64,000 nt of DNA, taken from NCBI RefSeq assembly GCF_005502745.1, contig NZ_SCNL01000001.1:124001-188000 (forward strand). Direction: 5' to 3'. Source of the DNA: Sphingomonas sp. 3P27F8. GTDB taxonomy: Bacteria > Pseudomonadota > Alphaproteobacteria > Sphingomonadales > Sphingomonadaceae. The stretch's first letter is position 1, and each line of letters begins with the position of its first letter. Made by a program: the position numbers and the translations under genes. Positions 27,684-37,237 of this stretch are shown here, in pieces. The notes under the pieces are model-generated. The model worked only from the letters and a program-made list of their open reading frames with translations. It did not search any database and had not been told where the DNA came from.

Positions 27684-28880
27684 TCACGCGGCGCGCTGGC
27701 GGCTCACCCGGGGCCGGCGCGTCCGCCGGCGCTGCGTCCAGACGAACTGGGTGGCGACGCCGAAGTTGAACACCGCGCTCATCAGCGCCCCGGCGATGCC
27801 GGCCAGCGGCCAGTTGTCGATGCCCGCCAGCACCAGATCGGCAACCCCGATGTTCGCGATCCCGCCGATCGAGCACACCAGGCAGAATACGAAATAGCCA
27901 ATGACGAACCGGCCGCCGCGCAACCGCTGCGAACGATATGTCACCGAATTGTTGATGACGTAGTTGAGCGTCATGGCCACCACCGTCGCCGTCGTCTGCG
28001 CGACGAGGAAAGTGCTGCCAAACGCCTTCAGCGTCTGCAGCACGACAAGGTGGGACAGCAGGCCCAGCCCGCCGACCGCAGAGAACAGCACGAAGCGCGG
28101 CGGGATCAGCCCGCGCGTCACCTTCTCGATCAGCAGGAACAGGAATTCCAGCATGATCATCAGATCGACCTTGCTCTCCCCTTGCGTCCGGTTGCGGAAA
28201 ACATAGGGGATCTCGGTGATCTTCAACTCGCGCGGGGCGGAGCTGATGATGTCGAGCAGGATCTTGTAGCCCTGCTGGGACAGATCGTGGACGCAGGCGT
28301 GGAACACATCGCGGCGGATCGCGAAGAAACCGCTCATCGGATCGCTGATGCCAGTGCCGAGCACGATATTGGCACACCAGGTGGCGAAGCCGCTCATCGC
28401 CTGCCGGTCCCTGGACCAGTCGCCGACGCTGCCGCCCTCGACATGCCGGCTGCCGACGACCAGATCGCTGTCGCCATCCGCGATCAGCGACAGCATCCGG
28501 GGCAACAGCCGCTCGTCATGCTGAAGATCCGCATCGATCACCGCGATTACCGGCGCGGTCGCCGCGAGCGCGCCTTCCACCACCGCCGAGGCGAGCCCGC
28601 GCCGGCCGATCCGGCGGATGCAGCGCACCGGATAGCCCTCGTGCGCTACCGCAAACGCCTCTTCCGAGGTGCCGTCGCCGCTGTCGTCATCCACGACGAT
28701 CAGTTCCCAGCGCGTCTCGCCCATCGCCGCCGCGATCGCCATCACCAGCGGGCGGATATTGTCCCGCTCGTGATAGGCGGGCGAGATGATCGACAATTGC
28801 GGCACGGCCGGCCGCGCGCCGACCGGGGCCGAACCCGCCATCGTGACGGCCGCTCCGTCGGGAGCCGGGGTTACTGACAT
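27684..28880 (-). CDS. GT2 polyprenol-phosphate-type glycosyltransferase fused to GtrA flippase domain
   Basis: 398 residues. Residues about 28-250 are a dolichol-phosphate-mannose-synthase-like GT2 (SIISPAYHERDNI, VVDDDSGDGTSE, VIDADLQHDERLLP, GSRHVEGG); residues about 265-385 are four helices of the GtrA type (RFVLFSAVGGLGLLSHL, NYVINNSVTYRS). This fusion makes a polyprenyl-phosphate-linked sugar and probably flips it for transfer in the periplasm. It marks the left edge of the polysaccharide locus and points toward periplasmic side-group glycosylation. Confidence 0.88.
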   Translation of the reverse strand: MSVTPAPDGAAVTMAGSAPVGARPAVPQLSIISPAYHERDNIRPLVMAIAAAMGETRWELIVVDDDSGDGTSEEAFAVAHEGYPVRCIRRIGRRGLASAVVEGALAATAPVIAVIDADLQHDERLLPRMLSLIADGDSDLVVGSRHVEGGSVGDWSRDRQAMSGFATWCANIVLGTGISDPMSGFFAIRRDVFHACVHDLSQQGYKILLDIISSAPRELKITEIPYVFRNRTQGESKVDLMIMLEFLFLLIEKVTRGLIPPRFVLFSAVGGLGLLSHLVVLQTLKAFGSTFLVAQTTATVVAMTLNYVINNSVTYRSQRLRGGRFVIGYFVFCLVCSIGGIANIGVADLVLAGIDNWPLAGIAGALMSAVFNFGVATQFVWTQRRRTRRPRVSRQRAA

Positions 28881-28982
28881 GGGCGAAACCTCGAAAGAAC
28901 AGGCGGGACGCGGGTTGGCGCGCCGGTAGCAACATCCCCCGCGCTTAGCCAGAAAAGCGTAAAAATGCCGTGCCGCCCGCGA

Positions 28983-30116
28983 TCAGGGCGCGACGAGCGT
29001 CGTCTCCTCGGCCAGCGGCCGCCGATCCTTGCGGTGATCGGGCCCGCTGCGCACGCGCGGCAGAAACCAGCGCTCGACCAGATACCAGCTCGCCACCCCC
29101 GCCGCGAGCGAACAGGCCAGCGCGGCGATCACGAATACCGGAAACGGCACCACATGCCGCAACAGCGCCACCAGCATCTGCTGGATCGGAAAGGCATAGA
29201 GGTAGCAGCCATAGGAAAAGTCGCCGAACCGCGCCGCATTCCCCATCCGCACCCGCGCGTCGAAAGCGAGATAGAGCACGCCATACACGAGGGTCGGCGG
29301 CAGCAGCAGCCGGGTGAGCACCAGCCGTAGCGGATCGGCGAGCGGCAGATGCGCCGCGATCAGGGTGGCCGCGACGAGCCCGGCCAGCAGCCATCCGCTG
29401 CGCGGCACCCGATCCCGATAGATATACGCCGCCCCGCCGAGCACGAAGGGCGGCAGCACGTTGAACCAGAAATAGGCGACGCCGATGATCGCCTTCAGGC
29501 TGCCGCCGTCCGGGTGGCGGCCGGTCATGTCCAGCCACACCCGCACGGCCATCACGCCGATGGCGATCACCAGATAGGCGGGCCGCCACCGCAACACCCC
29601 GCACAGGCCGAGCGCCATGACCCCCAGATAGCACCAGAATTCGTACGGGATGCTCCACAGCGATCCGTTCACCGCGCCGCCGCCGAACGCATCGGACGTG
29701 ATGATATAGTTCCTGAGCAGCAGATTGGACGCGATGCCGAGCATTTCGGCCCCGCGCAGTGCACCGAAGGCGCGCGATGAGAATGCCGGCACGATCACCA
29801 GCGAACACAGCGTCACCGCGATCAGATAGCCGGGATAGATCCGCATCACACGGCGCTTCAGATAGCTGCGCCACGTCGTCGATCGCTGCCAGCTTGCCGT
29901 GATGAGGAAGCCGCTGATCGCGAAGAACGCCAGCACACCCAGATTGCCGGCGTTGTACGTGCCCGCCATCGCGAGCGAAATCCACTCACCCGCTTCGGTA
30001 TGAAACCAGAGCGCGAAGGAATGCGACCATACGACCAGCAGCGCCATCGCCAGCCGGATCGCATCGAAATTGTTGCTGCGCTGCGCCTTGTCGTCGCGGG
30101 GGATCAGAAGCGGCAT
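28983..30116 (-). CDS. AT3-family membrane acyltransferase (first copy)
   Basis: 377 residues with about ten membrane helices. Starts NNFDAIRLAMALLVVWSHSFALW; the conserved histidine in WSH and the later SLWSIPYEFWCYLG segment (R/E motif region) mark the acyltransferase-3 family, which moves O-acetyl or other acyl groups onto extracytoplasmic sugars. It is one of four such enzymes in the locus and lies apart from the triplet at 39.1-42.4 kb. The downstream 102 bases to the GT2-GtrA gene hold no gene. Confidence 0.9.
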   Translation of the reverse strand: MPLLIPRDDKAQRSNNFDAIRLAMALLVVWSHSFALWFHTEAGEWISLAMAGTYNAGNLGVLAFFAISGFLITASWQRSTTWRSYLKRRVMRIYPGYLIAVTLCSLVIVPAFSSRAFGALRGAEMLGIASNLLLRNYIITSDAFGGGAVNGSLWSIPYEFWCYLGVMALGLCGVLRWRPAYLVIAIGVMAVRVWLDMTGRHPDGGSLKAIIGVAYFWFNVLPPFVLGGAAYIYRDRVPRSGWLLAGLVAATLIAAHLPLADPLRLVLTRLLLPPTLVYGVLYLAFDARVRMGNAARFGDFSYGCYLYAFPIQQMLVALLRHVVPFPVFVIAALACSLAAGVASWYLVERWFLPRVRSGPDHRKDRRPLAEETTLVAP

Positions 30117-30207
30117 GGCGCGATCCTGCGCGCGGGGCCGGCGCGAGTCGAGCCGTCGATCGCCGCCCCACGCACCGATCGGGAGGGTGCGGCGGGGCGG
30201 CCCCGTC

Positions 30208-31389
30208 TCAACCGATCACGGCCCGGTAGAAATCCACCGTCTGCGCCGCGATCCGCGCCGGCGCCAGCAGCCCCGCGCACAGGTCACGCCCGGCAGCGCC
30301 CACCTGGGCCAGTCGCGCCCGGTCGGACAGCGCCTCGACGATCGCATCGGCCACCGCAGCCGCATCGCCAACCGGCGCGACGAAGCCGTTGCGGCGGTTT
30401 TCCACGATCTCCGCGATCCCAAAGGTATCGGATGCGAGAATAGGCATACCGGCCGCGAGTCCTTCCGTGAGGCTGTAGGCCAGCACTTCGAAGCGCGAGG
30501 TGGAAACGCTCAGCGTCGATTGAAGCCGCAAATCGCGAATACGATCCGGCTTCACCGCCCCAAGATAGGCGATGCGCTTTTGAGTCTCGGAGCGAAGGTG
30601 GAGCTTCGAATAGTCATCGAAGCAGCGAGCTTCCCCGTCATCTCCCACAATGCCGACGTCAGGCCCGCACATCGTCAATCGCAGCGTCGGCCGACGCTGC
30701 AACGCGAGGTCGAAAGCGCGCAGCATTATATCTGCACCCTTGCGGAGATCAAACCGGCCGACAAACAACAATTGGTCGGGATTGCAATGAGCGCTTGACC
30801 AAGTGTCGGCGGGCGACGCGACCGGAATCGGGTTGTAGATCGGGGCGGCGTGGACGGGGCTGACGCCATAGTGGTCCAGCGTCGCAGCCATCATCTTGGG
30901 CGACGGACACGTGACTCCAGCGGTGTCCGCGATAGATCCCCGTTCAACCACGATCCGCGCCGCGCTGATCCGCGCGATTTCCGGCGGCTCGCAGGCATCC
31001 TTGCCATAGATATGCGGGCCATGGAGGCGGGCGACGACGGGGATGCCCAGGCCGATGCGCCCTGCGAAACCGAAGCTTTCCTCGATCTCCAGAACATCGA
31101 TCGGATGCGCGGCGTGGATCTTCTCGATGATATGCCGGAACGTCACCGGCCATTCGGTCGGCGGGCGGCCGAAGACCCGCTCCTTCGCGCGTCGCAGCCG
31201 GGCGGGCAGGCGCGTATCCGGGCCGACCGGCTCGACGCGCCCGTCGTCATACTCGATGCCGAAGCGATCGAACACGGTGACACGATGCCCGGCCTCCCGC
31301 AGCGCCGCCTGCATGATGCGCGCATAGGTGACGATCCCGTTGGCGGAGCCGGTGGATGGCAGCGCCGGGGCGTACATCGCGATATGCAT
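30208..31389 (-). CDS. GT4-family glycosyltransferase
   Basis: 393 residues with the GT-B fold. N-terminal half begins MHIAMYAPALPSTGSANGIV; C-terminal half has FVGRFDLRKGADIMLRAF and the E-x7-E region VLAYSLTEGLAAGMPILAS. Retaining transferase using a nucleotide sugar on a lipid-linked acceptor at the cytoplasmic membrane face. Acceptor and sugar cannot be read from sequence. Follows the polymerase gene by 20 bases on the same strand; an in-frame longer start runs into that gene and is rejected. Confidence 0.9.
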   Translation of the reverse strand: MHIAMYAPALPSTGSANGIVTYARIMQAALREAGHRVTVFDRFGIEYDDGRVEPVGPDTRLPARLRRAKERVFGRPPTEWPVTFRHIIEKIHAAHPIDVLEIEESFGFAGRIGLGIPVVARLHGPHIYGKDACEPPEIARISAARIVVERGSIADTAGVTCPSPKMMAATLDHYGVSPVHAAPIYNPIPVASPADTWSSAHCNPDQLLFVGRFDLRKGADIMLRAFDLALQRRPTLRLTMCGPDVGIVGDDGEARCFDDYSKLHLRSETQKRIAYLGAVKPDRIRDLRLQSTLSVSTSRFEVLAYSLTEGLAAGMPILASDTFGIAEIVENRRNGFVAPVGDAAAVADAIVEALSDRARLAQVGAAGRDLCAGLLAPARIAAQTVDFYRAVIG

Positions 31390-31409
31390 GGATGGCCTTC
31401 CCAAGGGGT

Positions 31410-32954
31410 TCAGGCCGACTGACCGAGCGGCACCGCATCCTCGCGCGGCATCCGGGCGACGAGGCTGCGAAACGCTGGCGGCTGTTCCGCCCTGCCCGCC
31501 GCGTCGCCCACCCTTGCGAGCCGCACATAAGCGCTCATCAGCCCCATCGAGAGCAGGACGAGCGGGATCATCCGGTCGATCGTGGAGGTGAACGTCAAAC
31601 AGGCGAAGCACGCGCCGATCATCGCGAACGGCAATGCCACCGGCGTCTGCGCGTCATGCGCGCTCGCTCTTCCCCGCAATCGCCAGCCGATCACCATCGG
31701 TGTGAACCAGGCGATGAGCCACAATGCCAGCCCGCCCAGGCCGCTGATCAACGCCACCGTCAAATGGGTGTTGACGAAATCGATGATATGCTCGCCCTGC
31801 CGCATGTCGTTCATCGACACCTCGAGCTGCGCGCGCGTCTGCCCGGTGACGGGATGCGTCGCGACCTCCTGAAGCCCGCGCGCCAGCAGGTTCTTGCGAT
31901 AATCCGCCGTCCAGTTCGCAGCGCCCGAGCGGCCGACCAACCGGCCGATCCTGCTATCGCTGGGGGCGAACGAGACGAAGACCGCCCCGGCGACGAGGCT
32001 CGCCGAAACCAGTCCGACGAGAAGCAGGGTGCGTCGCTCGTACAACAGATACAGCGCGCCGCCGACCAGCACCGCGATCCACGCCCCGCGGGACTGGCTG
32101 CCGATCATGCCCGCCGCCAGCGCCACCATGATCGCCGCCCAGGCGACAGGCCGGAAACGCGGCCGCAACGTCACCATCGCGAGCATGGCAAGGCCAAGGA
32201 TCAGCCCCAGCGTCGCGGGATTGGTCACCGCCCCCTGCGCCCTCAGGAAGCCGGCCCGGATCGAGAGCGTGGCGCTCATCCCCATCGGCACGCCGAGCGA
32301 ATCGTAGAACGCCTGATACAGCGGCCATCCGCGAAAGGATTCGAAGATCGCCACCACGGCGTTGCAGAAGGCGCCCAGGACGAACAGCAACGTCCCGTCG
32401 CTGGCGATCCTGCGCGTCGAAACCAGCCTGGCCAGCAGGTAGAATGGCGGAACGATCGACAGCATGGTCGTGAAGATCGACCTCAATACCCCGGTCAGCG
32501 GGATGCCGCGCGTCTCCATCAACAGGCTGAACGCGAAAAACAGCCACACCGCGATGTCGATCGCCGCGACCGGCCTTGCACGGCCCCGGTTCGTGAAAAC
32601 CAGCGCGCCCAGCGCGCCGAGATTGAAGGCATCGATCGCCGATAGATCGCCGAGATATACCCCGCCCGCTATGTAGTTTTGCAGCAGCGTCGGGAACAGC
32701 GGCAGCAGCAGCAGATAGCGCCTGACCAGTTGCGCGGGCTTGCCCACCGACAGGAGCGGAATGACGAACATGAAGGCGTAGAAGACGTTCTTGTCGCGCC
32801 CGAACAGCCCGACCACCGGGATCGCCAGCGCCAGCGCCATGTCGAGCGGGCCGATCAGCCGCCGCGCCTCCCCCTTCAGGGCAAAGCGGAACAAGGCGAA
32901 CGCGACGATCAGCAGCGCCTCGATGAAAATCAGCACCTTCAACGAAACGATCAT
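31410..32954 (-). CDS. O-antigen ligase/polymerase-like membrane protein (Wzy/WaaL type)
   Basis: About 514 residues and some twelve membrane helices, with one large periplasmic loop (about residues 330-400: ADYRKNLLARGLQEVATHPVTG, then NDMRQGEHIIDFVNTHLTVAL). The loop with Arg and His residues and the motif H-x-N/x-TH-LT is typical of the O-antigen ligase family, including Wzy polymerases. In a Wzx/Wzy locus it is the best candidate for the polymerase joining repeat units. The ATG at 32954 is preceded by GGATAGG. Confidence 0.85.
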   Translation of the reverse strand: MIVSLKVLIFIEALLIVAFALFRFALKGEARRLIGPLDMALALAIPVVGLFGRDKNVFYAFMFVIPLLSVGKPAQLVRRYLLLLPLFPTLLQNYIAGGVYLGDLSAIDAFNLGALGALVFTNRGRARPVAAIDIAVWLFFAFSLLMETRGIPLTGVLRSIFTTMLSIVPPFYLLARLVSTRRIASDGTLLFVLGAFCNAVVAIFESFRGWPLYQAFYDSLGVPMGMSATLSIRAGFLRAQGAVTNPATLGLILGLAMLAMVTLRPRFRPVAWAAIMVALAAGMIGSQSRGAWIAVLVGGALYLLYERRTLLLVGLVSASLVAGAVFVSFAPSDSRIGRLVGRSGAANWTADYRKNLLARGLQEVATHPVTGQTRAQLEVSMNDMRQGEHIIDFVNTHLTVALISGLGGLALWLIAWFTPMVIGWRLRGRASAHDAQTPVALPFAMIGACFACLTFTSTIDRMIPLVLLSMGLMSAYVRLARVGDAAGRAEQPPAFRSLVARMPREDAVPLGQSA

Positions 32955-33043
32955 CACCTATCCCCAAAGCCCGTCTGGCGGGATCAACGCCTTCCCGCGG
33001 CCGATCGACAAACCCCCACATGCACGTCTGGCATATCCGGCGC

Positions 33044-34432
33044 TTATCTGCTCCCCAACATCATCAGTCCGAACGAGGCAGCGCCCCCGCCCACGGCGCC
33101 CCCGGCCGCGATCACCGCAAACGCAAGCAAGTCATGGCGCAGGCTGTAGAGCCCGAGCCGGTTCAACCGGAATGCGCCATAGCAATAAGCGGGCAGCTCG
33201 ATGAGGGCCAGCGCCGCCACGATCCCGATCGGCCCGATCCAGACATAACCCAGCGCCGCTGCGATGAGCAGCCAGCACACGCGCGTGATGTTCATTTCCA
33301 GCGTCATGCGGACGCGTCCGATCGAAACCATGAATTCGTTCATCGGCTTGGTGAGCATTATCATCGCGGTCGTGATCGCGAGCAGGTGAAGGTAACGCGA
33401 CGCCTCCGCATAGCGTGGATCGTACAGGAGCCGGACGAGCAGCGACGCCGAACCGAGCAAGCCGCCAGCGGCAAACAGATAGCCGAAGAACACCGCGCCC
33501 CGCATGCCGTAGAACGTCTCGCGCATCCGGTCGGGCGTGGTCCGCCACGCCTCGGCAAGCGCCGGATAGATGATCCGGGAACTGTAGAGATGGACCACAG
33601 CGATCGGCGCGGTCGCCAGAGACCCGGCGATCGAATAGACGCCGAACTGCTGGAGCGAAAACAAGCGGGCCAGAACCAGCCGATCGACCTGGCTGATGAG
33701 CAGCGTCAACGTGCTCGACGCGGCGATCAGCCGCGAGAACCGCCACAATTCGCTGGCGATCGGGCGGTGAAGGCGCAGCCGATGGGCGGCTTCGGGAAAC
33801 ACGATATAGCTCGCTATCGCGCGTGTCGCGCTCTGCGCGATGATCGCGATCACGATCGCCCAGGCGCTGCGCAGGAACCATGCCGCGACAAGGCCCACCG
33901 CAAGCTGCACGAGGAAGGCGACGAAATCGACGATCGACAGCTTGCGCACCATCTTGCGGCGCAGCGCGGTGAGCAGCGACAATGAGGACGCCCCGTCGAT
34001 CGCGAGGCTGATCGCCGCAACCGCCATCAGCGGCGCAAGCCCGTGCTTGTCGAGCAACAGCGCGAGCGGCACGGCCAGCGCGACGGCCACGAGCGCGTTT
34101 GCCGCGCCACGCAGCACATGGATCGTCCAGACCGCGTCGAGGAATTCGCGCTCCAGCCCGCGCTCATGACGCACGATGAACGCCTGGCAGCCGGTATCCG
34201 TTATCATCGTGATGACGAAGAAGATCGCCATGACGATGCCGATCAACCCGTAATCGGACGGCGCGAGCAGACGCGTCAGCACCACCGTGTTCGCGATCCG
34301 CAGGACGTTCATGAGAACCGTCGTCCCGATCAGCGTTGCCGACGGGCCGGTCAGACGGCGTGGCGAGAGCATCGGCGCCGCGCGCGCGCGCAGCGACCGC
34401 ACGGCGGACAATCGGCTTTCCGGCACCCCCAT
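33044..34432 (-). CDS. Polysaccharide flippase (Wzx-like, MVF superfamily)
   Basis: About 462 residues with twelve to fourteen predicted helices. N-terminal VLMNVLRIANTVVLTRLLAPSDYGLIGIVMAIF is the classic oligosaccharide-flippase signature. It would flip the lipid-linked repeat to the periplasm for the polymerase encoded next. ATG at 34432, or a TTG at 34441 with AGGA seven bases upstream, may be the start. The longest same-strand neighbours are the polymerase and the oxygenase. Confidence 0.9.
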   Translation of the reverse strand: MGVPESRLSAVRSLRARAAPMLSPRRLTGPSATLIGTTVLMNVLRIANTVVLTRLLAPSDYGLIGIVMAIFFVITMITDTGCQAFIVRHERGLEREFLDAVWTIHVLRGAANALVAVALAVPLALLLDKHGLAPLMAVAAISLAIDGASSLSLLTALRRKMVRKLSIVDFVAFLVQLAVGLVAAWFLRSAWAIVIAIIAQSATRAIASYIVFPEAAHRLRLHRPIASELWRFSRLIAASSTLTLLISQVDRLVLARLFSLQQFGVYSIAGSLATAPIAVVHLYSSRIIYPALAEAWRTTPDRMRETFYGMRGAVFFGYLFAAGGLLGSASLLVRLLYDPRYAEASRYLHLLAITTAMIMLTKPMNEFMVSIGRVRMTLEMNITRVCWLLIAAALGYVWIGPIGIVAALALIELPAYCYGAFRLNRLGLYSLRHDLLAFAVIAAGGAVGGGAASFGLMMLGSR

Positions 34433-34511
34433 CTTCGTCAAAACAACGTCCTGAACAATCTGTATGCGGTCGCGTCGAGCGGCGGTCCGGCGCTATTCTC
34501 CGCAGGCGATA

Positions 34512-35348
34512 TCAAGAGAAGGGATTCAATCGGTTAACGACACCCTGCAGCCGCGGCGGAATCCAGTCGTTGACGAAATGACGGAAGGCCACGGCGCGAT
34601 CGGGGCGATCCTCGGTGCCCGGGCGGGCGCGGAAGTTCGTCGATCGCCTGACGATATCGCCCGCATCCGCCTCAACCGCGGTGTAATAATAGGTGGCGAT
34701 GGAGCGCCGATCGCGATCCTCCGGGCAGGCCAGCGGGTCGGGATGGCCGTGATAACTGTCCAGCGTGGTGCTGAACACCACGGCGCGCCCGAGATGCGGC
34801 GCGACTTTCACCTCGCACGCCTTCATCTTCGTATCCCACAATTCCAGCGCACCGCCCCAGGATTCGTCCCAGTCTTCGTTCAGATAGACCAGCAGGTTCA
34901 GCCGCCGCTCCAGCTTCAGCGTTTCGTGGATGTTGAAATCGGCATGGACGCCCAGATGCCCTCCGCGCCGCGTGAGATGGAGGCCGCCGCCGCTGTAATA
35001 GGGATCGGGGATAAGCCCCGCGATCCCCGTCATCCGCTCAAGAAAGGCGATGAATGCCTCGCTGTTCAGCTCCGCGAGCAGGTTCAGCGCAAGAGGATCA
35101 TCGATCGCGGCGGGCTGGAACTGATATTTGAACCGCTCCTGCTCGCGATCGAAAAACTGCCGGTCCTCGATCGACGGGTAATGGCGGGCGATGTCTCGAA
35201 GCATCGCGCGATCGAGGAAATCGTCGATGGCGATGTGCGGGAATGGCGCGGCGCCGCGATAGCTTTCGGCACGGGCAGCGCCAGCCTGTTCGCACTCCGC
35301 CTTGTCGAAGCGCCGATACCCCGACCCCTCGAATGTCAGCACTGCCAT
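34512..35348 (-). CDS. 2-oxoglutarate/Fe(II)-dependent oxygenase
   Basis: 278 residues from an ATG preceded by GAGGAGAA. The double-stranded beta-helix core shows HAD (Fe ligands in LGVHADFN), a YLNEDWDESWGGALELW strand pair, then STTLDSYHGHPDPL with the third ligand and RRSIATYYY with the 2OG-binding arginine. This matches prolyl-4-hydroxylase-like 2OG oxygenases. In this position it may hydroxylate a sugar, acyl chain or envelope protein; the substrate is unknown. A longer frame upstream has no ribosome-binding site and no family match. Confidence 0.85.
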   Translation of the reverse strand: MAVLTFEGSGYRRFDKAECEQAGAARAESYRGAAPFPHIAIDDFLDRAMLRDIARHYPSIEDRQFFDREQERFKYQFQPAAIDDPLALNLLAELNSEAFIAFLERMTGIAGLIPDPYYSGGGLHLTRRGGHLGVHADFNIHETLKLERRLNLLVYLNEDWDESWGGALELWDTKMKACEVKVAPHLGRAVVFSTTLDSYHGHPDPLACPEDRDRRSIATYYYTAVEADAGDIVRRSTNFRARPGTEDRPDRAVAFRHFVNDWIPPRLQGVVNRLNPFS

Positions 35349-35565
35349 GGAATTCTCCTCGCGGCCATCCTGTAGTGAAGCCGGCCCGGTGCGAAAAGCA
35401 TTTTCCCGGCATCGCGCGGGGCGGCTGTCTCGATTCGATATCGTGACGCCGCCCTCCGCCGACACGGCTATCCTTCGGCTCGGCGCATGGTGATGGCTCG
35501 TCAACGCTGTCATGGTTACGGGCCGAATCGAAAACAGGACGCGTCGCCTCATGGAGCTGGTGGGA

Positions 35566-37167
35566 ATGAACAAGGGGATCGATCGCCGGCTTTTGCTGCT
35601 GGCGGGAGGCGGGGCGGCCGCCGCCGCGGCATGGCGCCTTTCCATGGGAAAGGCCCCGGCGCTGCACACCGCGTCGCTGGCGACCAACCCGGCCGCCGAT
35701 GCGGTCAGCGCCTCATCGACCGGCACCACCACCGCCGCTCCCGTGGCCGGCGGCGCCAGCGCCCCGGCGATGCCGTCGCTGGGCGTCAACCTTACGCCGA
35801 TCAACTATTGGACCGCCGTCGCATTCATCGATCGCCTCAAGGCGTCAGCCGGGTGGGACACCCACGGCATCCCCGCGCCCGTCAATTCGCTTGGCTATCC
35901 GACGGGGCTTGGCGGCCAACGCATGATCGCCACGATGCTGCCGTGCGAGCCTGGCACCTACCTGCTATCGCACAATGGCGACATGGACGTGAGGATACAG
36001 GGCGGCACCCTGGTCGCGCGTCGCCGGGATGGCGTGGTCTATGAAGCACGCGGGGCCATGCCCACCGGCCGCCCGCTCATCATCGATGCCATCCGCAAGC
36101 CGCCGACGTTCATGCGCCTCGTCAACCAGAAAGACGCCGCCGCCTTCGCCGCCGGAGAGGTTTTCGCGCCCGAATTCCTGTCGCAGATCAAGGGCTTCGA
36201 CACGCTGCGTTTCATGGACTGGATGCGCACCAACGGCAGCAAGGTGACGGACGCCTTCCCCGCGGTCGATTCGTGCAGCTACGCGAATGGCGTGCCGATC
36301 GAGATCATGCTCGCGCTCGCGAAAAAGATCGGCGCGCGCCCATGGCTTTGCGTACCGCATCTCGCCAGCGACGGGCTGGTGGCGCGGATGATCGACGCGC
36401 TGCGCGCGGCATCGACGGGTGGCGGGCCGGCCGGATTCCTCGAATACAGCAACGAGGTGTGGAACCTTCGCTTCGAGCAGGCACGCTTCGCGCAGCAGCA
36501 GGCTGTCGCCCGGCTGGGCGGCGGGACGGCGGGCGATGCCTTTTACGGCTATCGCTCCGGGCAGATCGCCCGCCTCGCGCGGGGATCGGGCGTTCGCATG
36601 CTGCTCGGAACGCAGACGGTCAATCCGCGCCGGGCCGACGCCGTATGGGATGGCGTGAGGCGCGCCGGTGCCAGCGATGGCGATTTCGCGGGATGGATCA
36701 TCGCGACCTATGTGAACGGAACGCTCACCGATGCGCGCGGCCCCACCATAGCCCTGGCAGCCCGAAAGGACGTAGCTGCGGCGATCGACAATCTGCTCAA
36801 CGCGACAGGGCCGGGAGCGCTCAGCGTCGCCACGATGAAGCCGATCTACAAGCAGCAAGGCGACATCGCCCGCGCGCACGGCCTGCCGCTGATCGCCTAT
36901 GAGGGCAATCTGCACCTCAACCCGATCCCGACCTTCGCTGCGCAACAGGCTCTGGTGAAGCCGTTCTTCGAGGCGATCACGCGATCGCCGGCCTCGGCAG
37001 CCGTGATGGAGGCGAACCTTGCCGCCTTCTCCGCCGCCGGGGGCAACCTTGCCTGCCTCTACAATCTGTCCAGCGGCCCCGGCAACGGCGGTTTCTTCAG
37101 CCTGGTGGACAGCGGTTCCTGGCCCTTCATCGAGCAGCAGCGCGCGCAGCAGCGCCCCGCCGCATGA
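35566..37167 (+). CDS. Exported TIM-barrel-like protein, possible glycoside hydrolase
   Basis: About 533 residues. N-terminus DRRLLLLAGGGAAAAAAW is Tat-like (twin arginine then a hydrophobic stretch); a Ser/Thr/Ala-rich linker follows. The body resembles GH-A-clan-like barrels: FDTLRFMDWMRTNGS, the EYSNEVWN motif (candidate catalytic acid in NE), and LPLIAYEGN near the C-terminus (second candidate Glu). Proteins of this kind are sometimes labelled cellulose-binding, without proof. In the locus it could trim or degrade the polysaccharide. Three in-frame starts exist; 35566 has GGAG nine bases upstream. Confidence 0.75.
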   Translation: MNKGIDRRLLLLAGGGAAAAAAWRLSMGKAPALHTASLATNPAADAVSASSTGTTTAAPVAGGASAPAMPSLGVNLTPINYWTAVAFIDRLKASAGWDTHGIPAPVNSLGYPTGLGGQRMIATMLPCEPGTYLLSHNGDMDVRIQGGTLVARRRDGVVYEARGAMPTGRPLIIDAIRKPPTFMRLVNQKDAAAFAAGEVFAPEFLSQIKGFDTLRFMDWMRTNGSKVTDAFPAVDSCSYANGVPIEIMLALAKKIGARPWLCVPHLASDGLVARMIDALRAASTGGGPAGFLEYSNEVWNLRFEQARFAQQQAVARLGGGTAGDAFYGYRSGQIARLARGSGVRMLLGTQTVNPRRADAVWDGVRRAGASDGDFAGWIIATYVNGTLTDARGPTIALAARKDVAAAIDNLLNATGPGALSVATMKPIYKQQGDIARAHGLPLIAYEGNLHLNPIPTFAAQQALVKPFFEAITRSPASAAVMEANLAAFSAAGGNLACLYNLSSGPGNGGFFSLVDSGSWPFIEQQRAQQRPAA

Positions 37168-37237
37168 CGCGCCCGGCGCGATCGACTTTTACCTTTCGTT
37201 AGCAAAGCGCGGCGTACCGTCCCCTCGGAGGATTGTG

